In this document: one piece after another, positions 55,630 to 64,000 of the stretch
How the letters are laid out: each line of letters opens with the position of its first letter
How positions within the stretch are numbered: position 1 is the stretch's first letter
Source: Acheta domesticus
Lineage: Eukaryota > Arthropoda > Insecta > Orthoptera > Gryllidae
Direction of reading: 5' to 3'
Assembly: GCA_031308135.1 (NCBI GenBank)
Contig: JAHLJT010009419.1
Span: 181,304,856 to 181,368,855, forward strand
DNA: 64,000 nucleotides
The notes under the pieces: generated by a model
Told to the model about the DNA's origin: nothing
What the model saw: only the letters and a program-made list of their open reading frames with translations
The model's database searches: none
Position numbers and translations under genes: made by a program

Positions 55630-56455
55630 GATTGATTGATTGATTAGTGTTTGCGGGCGGGTGAACTGCTATGGCCGTTAATCCCGTTCGTGTAGTGTAT
55701 GTTTTTATCGCGGGAAGTGGCGATGATCATCCCCCTGTTATGAATTAACAAGGAACTCAATGGCACGAAGTAGTAGGGATGAGTGCAGAAAATTGTTATA
55801 TACCAACAGTTTATTTTCAAAATACCGTGAGATATTGCATTTTTTGACACACCCCCGTGCACCAAGAAAGAAAAACCGAAGCATACGCACTCTTGCCAGC
55901 AGTTATGCACAAACAGGACCTATTGATCCTTTTCAAGCAATCCTGGAAGCCAGCAGACGAAATTATGCACTCGCTCCCTGACTGCCAAGTCAGGAACTAT
56001 AGGTGTAAAGGTGGAGAATTTGGCTGGTATAACACCCCGCTCAGGACAGCGAGATCCAGCGCCGACCTACTCTTTGCCTTGCTGATATTTTTCCAACCAG
56101 ATATCTCCCATTAGCGGAGCACCGTCCCAGCCGGGACAAGCCCTATACTTCGATTTTTCCAACTTTGCCCCTCAAGGCCTATCTTCACGATGGAATATGT
56201 CACGGTATTTCGCGACGTTCTCAGTCGTGCCGCCAAATATCGCACGATCGCGACCATTTCAAGCAGTGCCTGCAATCATGCGACTTCTAGCGGTTAGAGG
56301 GAGAAAGACGCGAAATGCCGTGTGATATTCCATCGTGGCCATAGGAGCTTGAGGGGCAGAGTTTGAAAAATCGCACTATAAGCTCCCGACTGTTTTCTCG
56401 GCATGCATGATAGTCTAGTTCATGTATGTGTTTATGTGTTTAGATAACCTTTTAA
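55630..56455 (-). mobile_element. SINE S1, interrupted copy
   Basis: The 3' tail (ATTGATTGATTGATTAG) and adjacent body lie at 55630-55740, and the body resumes at about 56030. The roughly 285 bp between are unrelated to S1. A palindromic MITE is inserted at 56146-56378. The tRNA-like head is missing. Confidence 0.75.
56146..56378. mobile_element. Palindromic MITE family A, copy 4, nested in a SINE
   Basis: 233 bp inserted into the S1 block that elsewhere reads GACAAGCTCTAAGCTCCC. Here it reads GACAAGCCC-TA, element, TA-AGCTCCC, so the target is TA and it was duplicated. The element begins TACTTCGATTTTTCC and ends AAAATCGCACTA. Confidence 0.92.
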
Positions 56456-56665
56456 GTGCTATCAGCCACTTCAGTGCTTAAGGCAATCCGTGTTGTCATT
56501 GCTATGAGCCACTATAGTGGCTAACGTCGTTCCATTCCTCCAGTGCCATGAGCCACTATTGTGGTGCAAAGAAATTTTTCCTTTAAATGCTAAGCGTCAC
56601 TATCGTGGCTTTTGCTTTTTTCGCGCCAACTGCCGTATGTCACTATTATTTCCAGTCCCTAGTGG
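56455..56665. repeat. Short cluster of GCCACTATAGTGGC palindromes
   Basis: Four or five diverged units spaced about 45-60 bp apart: CAGCCACTTCAGTGCT, GAGCCACTATAGTGGCTA, GAGCCACTATTGTGGTGC, GCGTCACTATCGTGGC and ATGTCACTATTATTTCC. The best unit contains a perfect 14-bp palindrome. Confidence 0.7.
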
Positions 56666-57028
56666 CATCTGGCGGCTACGACTGCTAGTTACTTGCTGCT
56701 TCTGACAGTCGCCGCCAGGTGTCGTGGTCATACATTGCTCTTCTAAATTTGATCAGAGGGGGCCATGGTTGAACGTGAATGTATGTAGACACGTTTTTGG
56801 CCAAGCATTAAAAATACAGACGTGTAGTACATTTTCGGCACATTTTTTAAGACAAAGTAATATTTGTTGTATTGTACACTTCTGAAAGATCTTCAGTCAT
56901 TGAAGACAAATATTGAGCCACTGGAATTAATCCAAAAATTGGAGTCACAAGAACCTTCCCTCAGAAGCTCAACATCGTATAAAATCCCCCGGCTTGCCGG
57001 ACGGATAAAAGTAATGGAATCTTAGGAT

Positions 57029-58377
57029 ATGGAGAGTGAAGAAATAGAATGGCAAGATGTGGTCAATATGCGTACAACCACAAGAAGAAAAAGACCACTT
57101 GAAGATAAAAAAGAAGATAACAGTGTGAGTGTGAAGAAAAAAACTGAAGATGAGACCGTAGGCGGATGGGATATAAGTCCTGAAGGATACTCCGATAAAA
57201 GTGTTGGTCCATTTGGAATTTGGGTAAAAAGTAGAAATGGCTCCTCAAGTAGTTTCTGCATTTATAAAATCGGTAAGATCGCAATGGAGAAATATCGTTC
57301 TATTCACGAAATAAGAAAAGAAGGTCGTGGTAAAGGAGTGATGATATTCGAAAATAGAGAAGAAGCTAATCAGGCTTTAAGCGATAACATCTTCGAAGAG
57401 CGAGGTTTCATCACTTTCATTCCTGAATTTAGAAAGGTAAGGAAAGGTGTGTTGAGAGGTATACCGGTGGATATAAGTTCAGAGACTTTAATGAAAGATA
57501 TTGTATCTTCAGCTGAAATAGAGTTACTAGACTTAACAAAAGAGATCCATATAGCAAAGAAAAGAAATGGATTCCTACAACATCAGTAATAATTCATTTT
57601 GAAGGGGAAGTATTGCCAAAGGAGATATCTCTTTATTTAGTAAAATCCAGAGTAGAACCATTTGTTAAGAGACCATTGCAATGCTTCAATTGTTTTAGAT
57701 TTGGGCACATGGCCAAAGATTGTCGAGATAAGAAGCATTGTAGAGTTTGTGGAGAAACAAATCATGAGAAATGTGAATTGGAAGTACCCAAATGTTCCAA
57801 TTGCAAAGGAATGCATCAATCTGCTGATAGATCTTGCCCAATATATGAGAAATTCAAACTCGTCTATGAAAAGATGGCGTTTGAAAACATCTCCTATGCT
57901 GAAGCTAGGAAAAAAGTCTTTGGTGTCAGCATTCCAAGGAGAGTAAAAGATGATTTTCCTACTATGGAGAAAACACGACGAAAACGATTTGTCGAATCCT
58001 ACAGCAATGCAGTGAGAATAAATGAAGAGACTACGCCAAAATTTCAAATTGCTACTGAGAACGCAATTGCTTTAAGAGATACAAGGAGTCAAACTGAAAC
58101 GAAGAATGTAAATGAAGATGAAATTTCAAATGATACGGGAAGTTTCATTCAATCTCCAATGCAGAAAAGTTCTTCAAAGGAAGCAAGTAGCAAGATAAAG
58201 AATGGCAACGGTGATCCCACGTGTCTTCCAGCTGAAATTCAAATAAAAGTTCAAAGTAATATACGATTTAGTAAAGTCACGGATGAATCAAGAAAAAGAT
58301 TATCTGCAAAAGACAATAGAGGTACGGCTAAAAATAATAATTTGAAAAAAGTAGAAATAAGTAGAAATGTTAATTAA
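57029..58377 (+). pseudogene. LINE ORF1 (gag-like, zinc knuckle), frameshifted
   Basis: Starts at ATG 57029 and is open to 57589; one indel in the A-rich run near 57555-57565 moves the reading to the frame of 57613-58377. The first part has the pre-knuckle domain (VRKGVLRGIPVDIS near 57436-57478). The second part has three Cys/His knuckles: CFNCFRFGHMAKDC (57682-57723), CRVCGETNHEKC (about 57738-57774) and CSNCKGMHQSADRSC (about 57792-57837), followed by a polar, Lys-rich tail. In relatives this protein binds the element RNA. About 450 residues when read through the shift. Confidence 0.85.
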
Positions 58378-58413
58378 TTTTGATATTGTATCTATAACAC
58401 AATTTTATTTTTA

Positions 58414-61400
58414 ATGGTTAATAATTTAAAAATTTTACAATGGAATTGTCGCAGTATTCGTAACATTTGATTTTCAAATTAAAACACAAAAATACGATTT
58501 AATTTTGCTTGTTGAAACTTGGCTTAAAGAATATGATATTTTCAATTTGAGAGGATTCACCACAATAAGATTTGATAGACTTAATAAGAAAGGAGGGGGT
58601 ATTGCTATATTAATTAAAGAGGGTATACTTTTTGACAAAATTATTTTAAGTTTTGCTGGTCAATCATTGGAAACCGGTTCGATTGTGATTGATACTGATT
58701 TTGGAGAAACATTAATTACACTCAGTTATAGACGTCCCGAGTTTAACATTAATTTACAACAATGGACCAGTTTTTTAAATTCTCTTGTACAAGCCAATGT
58801 TCGACACTCTATTGTAGCGGGGGATTTTAATGCCCATCACCCTTTATGGGGGAAGCTCTAAAACGTGTTCAAATGGTAATATAATAGTAGATAATTTAGA
58901 TTTCGATAATTGCGTATTAATAAACAATGGTAGTCCAACTCACATTAGTTTGTCTTGCTCTGGTTACAATTATTCCAATCTTGATTTGACATTTGTTTCT
59001 CCGGATCCAGCGTTGATGAGTAAATGGGATGTTTTGGAAGATAAATGGGGTAGTGATCATTTTCCGGTTGAATTTGAAATCAGTATTGAACCTTCATTTC
59101 AAAAAGAAGTGTTTCATAAATATAATTTTAAAAAGATGAATTGGGACTTATTTTTGAAAATATTAGATGAAAATAAAGACTTTTTAATAGTTTACAATTC
59201 AATAATTTATATGTTACTGATCGATATAACACTTTTGTTAAATTTTTAAATGATTCTATTTTAGAATCTCTACCGACATGTAATAAAAGTGTTAATGGGT
59301 TCGATGATTCGATAAAATTAAAAAACAAAGGGAACCGCATTAAAACAGGATGTTTTTGGTGGAATGACGAATGTCAAAGGGCAGTACGGCTGCGTAAGGC
59401 AGCTTTAAAATCTATCAAGTACAAGTTCGATAGAAATAGATTTCTTGAGGTTAAAAGAACGGAAGCATTAGTTATTAAAACACTAAGAGAGCAAAAAAAA
59501 AGAATGCCTCTGTAAAAAATGTGAATCAATTACACCACAAATCAGTATTACAGAATTTTGGAGAATAATTAAAATGTTTAAAAATAGTTCTAATAGAATT
59601 AATAGTGGTGGTGGAAACAAAAAGCAAGAACAAAATATGAGAGAGATTATTAAAAAATTATGTACTCCAAAAGATATTATTGTTGACGATTGTAAGGAAG
59701 TAAAGGACACAGAGGACGATAGTGATAATAATTCTTTTTGGGAAAATCCCTTTTCTTTTGAAGAGCTCAGTTATGTTATAAATAATGTCAACATACATTC
59801 TTCACCTGGATTAGATAAAATCAATTATTTAGTTTTATCAAAATTACCTGAATTTTATAAAAGAGTTTTATTAGATTTATACAATGATACTGTGTTTACG
59901 AATGAATTTCCAGAAGAATGGAAAAATTATTTAGTGATATTTATACCTAAAGGAGATACAAATAAAATTCGACCCATTTCGTTATCTTCATGTATATTAA
60001 AAATGTTGGAGAAATTAATAAAAGAAAGACTTCAGTGGTGGTTGGAAAACAATAGACTATTGGCTGATACCCAGTTTGGATTTCGAAAAAATAAATCGAG
60101 TATTGATAATTTGAGTATACTAACATCTGATGTACATCATAGTTTTTATAAAAAGGAGACTGTGTCTGCTCTATTTTTGGACATACGAGGAGCCTTTGAT
60201 AACGTAATTCCTAATATTTTGTTTAATGATTTAATTGATTTAAAGATTCCGAAAAGAATCATTTGTTTTGTTAAAAATTTAATATTTGAACGTAATGTTT
60301 CCTATTTATTAAACACAACTATCATAGAGAAAAAAGTTCAGAATGGCCTACCACAGGGAAGTGTGTTGAGCCCTCTCTTGTATTCGATTTATACGAGAAA
60401 ATTAGAGAAAGTTGTAGATGACTCGGTTAAAATTTTACAGTTTGCAGATGATGTGTGTTTATATATTAAAAATAGCAATTGTGTTATTGATCAGGTGAGA
60501 GCATTGGAAACTGTAATTGATAGAGTTACTTGTTTCTTAGCAAATAGAGGCTTGGCAATGGCACCTGAAAAATGTGTTTTAGTGGTATTTGATAAATCGC
60601 GAAGACAACAAAACTCTAATGTTTCATTGAAAATTGATAATCTAGATGTAAACGCTTCATCTAATGTAAGATTTCTGGGAATGTTGTTAGTTCGACGACT
60701 TAATTGGAAATCTCATATTGAAATCGTTAATAATAAATGTCGACCAGCAATGAAAATTACTAGTTGTTTGAGGCGAACCTGGTGGGGTGCTAGTCCTCAA
60801 TGTTTACTTTTGATTTATAAATCATTAATTAGGTCAAAAATGGAGTAAGGTGGGTTCTTGATATCACCTTCTGTAGGAAAGTACATTGATAAGCTTCAAA
60901 AAATTCAAAATCAGGCCTTGAGAATGGCAATGGGTTATAGAACCAGCATGCCAATCAACGTAATTGTAGCAGAAACTAAAATTACGTATTTAACGATTAG
61001 ATTTGAAGAATTATGTTATAGATATTTATTGAAATGTTTATCTCAAATTGATAACAAATTGTCAAATAATTTAGAATTAATCGTACAAGTTGCAGATAAT
61101 TTTATATATGAAAATAATTTTGAAAAATCATTATTAGTGGAATGTTATCAACATGTATGGTTTTTGCAAGATTCAGTTGTGAAATCAGATATTCATTTTA
61201 AATATAAAAATAATTTTCATAATAATTATTTTAGACCGAATATAGATTTGATGAGCGGTAAGGAAATGCTTAAATCAAAATCGCCGGGAAAAGAATTTGA
61301 GAAAAAATTTCCCAAAACTGATCAAGTAATACAAATTTTTACAGATGGTTCTAAATTGTTTACTGAAAATGGTAAGAATCAGGTGGGGTTTGCTGCTTGG

Positions 61401-62287
61401 AGTGAAGACAAAGATTTTCAGTTTTCCTGTCGAATACTAGATGCTGCATCTATATTTACTGTAGAATGTAAAGCTTTACTTAGGGTGATTGAAAAAATTA
61501 TTAGTCGTGGTTCTGGAAACTTTGATGTGTTTACAGATTCAGAGAGTGCACTTATTGCTCTAAAAATGTTTACAGCGATGATTTGTCTTACATAATCAAT
61601 TTAATAAGACACAAGTTGGCATACGCTTATCAGAAAATAATTAAAGTACAATTAATATGGATTCCTGCCCATAAAGGGCAATGAAATGGCTGATAGAGAG
61701 GCGAAATTGGCTGGGAAAAATTTTTGTTTCTCCGATGACCCTATTCCGTTCTCGGATTTCTTCATGGAATTCAAACTTAAAATTCGGAATAAAACTGAAG
61801 ACTTACTTATTAAAGAGGGGAAAAATAAGGGATGTTTTTATTTTCAAAATTATTTTGACAATTTTTGTAGTAAACCTTGGTTTTTTCATTTTAAATTACC
61901 TAGGAAGGCCATTGTAACCATCAACAGAATTAGAAGTAATCATACGTCACTAAATTGTAGTTTATCAAGGAAAAGTATTATAAATGATAAAAACTGTGTT
62001 TGTGATGAAGGTAAAGATACAATCGAACACATATTTTGGAACTGAAAATTGCATGATTCTGAAAGAAAGTTTCTGTTACGTAAAATTAATAAAATAGTTG
62101 GGTATGGTCCTCATTCCATTGTACCTCTATTGTCTTTTAAGGATAAAAATAATATACGTACATATAGATTCGTAGGCTTCCGCGGCCGGAGTCATTATAT
62201 TCTTGGCTGTCCGGGAGCCAAGAATATAATATACGTACATTTCAAAGTGTTGTTAATTTTATTTTAAGTATAAACCGTGAAATTTAA
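58414..62287 (+). pseudogene. LINE ORF2 (endonuclease, RT, RNase H), multiply broken
   Basis: It starts at ATG 58414. Endonuclease: LQWNCRSI, ETWL (about 58514), GDFNAHHPLWG (about 58820-58853), GSDHFPV (about 59049). RT: LFLDIRGAFDNV (60170-60206), GLPQGSVLSP (about 60345), FADD (60441-60452). RNase H: FTDGSK (about 61337), ECKALL (about 61463), FTDSES (about 61531), MADREAK. Frameshifts occur near 58468, 58855, 59190, 59510, 61565 and 61679. In-frame stops are TAA 60846-60848 and TGA 62043-62045. The latter falls where the final Cys of the C-x-C ... H-x4-C motif is expected. A 77-bp insertion plus duplication at 62164-62240 shifts the end; without it the frame closes at TAA 62285-62287. Confidence 0.88.
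62164..62225 (+). mobile_element. 62-bp fold-back insertion in LINE ORF2 with 15-bp duplication
   Basis: A perfect 15-bp duplication ATAATATACGTACAT (62149-62163 and 62226-62240) flanks 62 bp that carry the GCTTCCGCGGC head and GGCTGTCCGGG motif seen at 7993-8164. ATTATATTCTTGGCT and its exact complement AGCCAAGAATATAAT form a hairpin with a 7-nt loop; the last five bases of the second arm lie in the duplication. Removing the insert restores a continuous ORF2 end, which confirms the event. Confidence 0.85.
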
Positions 62288-62439
62288 TAATAATAGTAAT
62301 GTAAATGTTATATGTGTATTATATGGCAATGTAAACTAAATGTTTAAAGCCAATAAAATTTACATTCATTCATTCATAAATTTGATCACGCTAATATTTC
62401 GAGTTCGGATCCCGAGATATACACCATTGTTTTAAGCGT

Positions 62440-63035
62440 CCTTTATGCTATCTTTTCATCAGAAAATGTGAGGTTTTTAGGAAAAAATGGTTTAAAGAAA
62501 ATAAAAATTGCCTATGTTTGACACAAAATTTCGCATAAAATATGCATATTTTTGAATCATTGAACACGACCTTATTGAAAGATCTGTTTTTGATGATCAC
62601 ATTTAGTTAAGAAAGAAATTGTATCTTCATTATTGGAGTTGTAGGAAGACGCCGAAAAAAAATTGAATTTTTTCAATTTTCGAAAAATTAGGGCTTTAAC
62701 CAACATGAGACCTGCACCATTTTCCTAACCGTCCTTTACACTATCCAACATCAAAATAGTTGGCACAATTTTTTTGACAATTTTGAAAATGTCCCAGGGT
62801 CTTCATGTAAAGTACCTCCCAAAATTAAAATATCGGTTTCAAATTCAAGGAGCCACGACATCAGTCAGATCGATCAGAGAATATCAGTTTTGGAGAAAAT
62901 CGGCTGAACGGTTTAGTCGCTAGCGTTGTTCACAGACGGACTGACGTACAGTTTTGCTGTCAATCGATTTTTCGGTATCAGTGTCCCATAAAACATGGAT
63001 TCTTGCTGCACCACGTGTTAGAGGATTTTTTTCTA
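62440..63035 (+). repeat. Dispersed repeat family C, copy 5
   Basis: Contains GAAAATCGGCTGAACGGTTT, GTCGCTAGCGTTGTTCACAG and CACCACGTGTTAGAGGA. It lies just beyond the LINE target duplication, and is followed by a GAAA microsatellite (63043-63072). Confidence 0.75.
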
Positions 63036-63169
63036 AATTTAGAAATAAGAAAGAAAGAAAGAAAAGAAAATATGAAAAAATGTATGTTTTTTATCAAACA
63101 TACTAATATTATTGCACTAAACAGTAAACCATTGTATTGATGGAAATGTGTTGTAAAACGTCTTCTGAG

Positions 63170-64000
63170 ATTTGAAGCTGACAAAAACGATTTTGCCACT
63201 TTATGTATCTTTTTGTGGGAGGAATGCGGAAACCTTTTGTGGGCACCACGATATTCCTTCGTGATAGGGACCCCCCTCAGGTTTACCCACAACAAAAACA
63301 GCCACCCTTGTTCAGACCTTCCTCCCTCTGCTGTACCACCGTTAAGCATCGCGTCGCAAGGGGCGGTGTTAGCGGCAGCTCTTCCACCAGTTTGTTATGT
63401 TGGTCTTCTTTTCAAATTTACGTCTTCTCCTTTTTTATCATGGCAATATTTATGAATTCTTCAATTTGTAACCATTTTTTTTTTCATTTTCCAACGTTTG
63501 TGTTAGCAAAATGCTTGGCGTTAATTGGGCCCCTAGCTGATCCTCCAGTGCTTTCCTTTGTGTTCGCCAAGTTCCGCACTCAATTATGGTATACCTTGCG
63601 TCATCATTCTGACAGTGACAGTATGCATACATCCATGGCCGTCACACATCGCATCCTGTCGGTGAACGAAGCGGTGTAGATATTGGTTGAAGTCGCCATG
63701 TCCACTCAATACCTGGGTAAAGTAGTAATTCAATAGCCGGAATATCTTTTCTGTCCATTGTCAATTATGGAATCAGTCTGTAAATCCACCTTCCTGTCTC
63801 TTCCTTGTCCCAGCGTCATGAGCCTTTCTCTGGCTCTCTTTTTCTTTTACTCCGTTCCCTTTCGTTCCACAGTAGCTTCTTTCAAACTATTGTACACTTC
63901 CGCTCTTTCGAGCGCTAAAAGGTCTATTGGGGGAATTCCTGCTAAGACCAACACTGTGCTCTGCGAGACTGTAATTTAGGCTGAGGTTACACGAAATGCG
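63170..64000 (-). pseudogene. R1-like LINE ORF2 C-terminus, decayed, runs off the window
   Basis: On the minus strand, from the right edge: LAGIPPIDLLALERAEVY (about 63880-63960), WIYRLIP (about 63770-63800), SGHGDFNQYLHRF (about 63670-63710, in another frame), then YAYCHCQNDDARYTIIECGTW (about 63570-63630). This succession is the post-RT region and terminal Cys/His motif of R1-type LINEs as I know them. At least two frameshifts and several stops interrupt it, and the motif His appears as Tyr. RT and endonuclease would lie beyond the window. Confidence 0.75.

Larger units (their letters stand above)
56756..62376 (+). mobile_element. Full-length I-group non-LTR retrotransposon (inactive)
   Basis: 5621 bp flanked by a perfect 12-bp target duplication TAAATTTGATCA (56744-56755 and 62377-62388). 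The order is: 5' UTR, ORF1 with zinc knuckles, ORF2 with apurinic-type endonuclease, reverse transcriptase, RNase H and a C-terminal Cys/His motif, then a 3' UTR with AATAAA (62352-62357) and a CATT-repeat tail. ORF1 with knuckles plus ORF2 with RNase H places it in the I group (I, Nimb, LOA or R1 relatives); the exact clade is not resolved. Both ORFs carry several frameshifts and stops, so it is dead, though complete from end to end. Confidence 0.92.

Overview
Organism. The window looks like a large arthropod genome, most likely an insect. It has one host gene with tiny GC-rich exons and very long AT-rich introns, an arthropod-type initiator (TCAGTC), and fossils of I-group, R1-like and restriction-like-endonuclease LINEs, tRNA-derived SINEs, and TA-, TTAA- and 5-bp-duplicating DNA transposons. 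Nothing suggests a bacterial or viral replicon. I could not fix the species.

Host gene. The only host protein-coding gene I can support is on the + strand and has three exons: 10858-10924, 44403-44561 and 50966-51201, with introns of 33.5 kb and 6.4 kb, both phase 1. It encodes a 153-residue secreted, probably GPI-anchored three-finger protein of the Ly6/uPAR family (signal peptide, ten cysteines ending in the C-N pair, Ala/Leu-rich tail). The promoter is a CpG island at about 10.58-10.93 kb. A 3' UTR of about 2.1 kb is inferred up to a poly(A) signal at 53276-53281.

Layout. 1-10.2 kb: upstream flank with two SINE copies, a LINE fossil with a restriction-like endonuclease, a piggyBac-type MITE with TTAA duplications, a fold-back element with 54-bp arms, and a palindromic MITE. 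10.2-11.9 kb: promoter and exon 1, bracketed by a 190-bp direct repeat. 10.9-44.4 kb: intron 1, filled with SINEs, MITEs, several CpG-rich islands (a 1-kb pyrimidine-biased one at 19.3-20.3 kb) and dispersed repeats. 44.1-44.3 kb: a 13-bp palindromic tandem array ending 71 bp before exon 2. 44.6-51.0 kb: intron 2, with a pair of inverted repeats at its two ends, one of them split by a 2.4-kb transposon-like insertion. 51.2-53.3 kb: exon 3 and 3' UTR. 55.6-64.0 kb: a SINE with a nested MITE, a short palindromic repeat cluster, a full-length but dead I-group LINE with 12-bp target duplications (56756-62376), and an R1-like LINE fossil running off the right edge.

How it fits together. Most of the window is layered transposable-element history, and several insertions can be read exactly because the empty site is visible in another copy of the same repeat. 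The most unusual arrangements surround the Ly6 gene: repeats bracket exon 1, abut its splice donor, precede exon 2 and form an inverted pair within intron 2.
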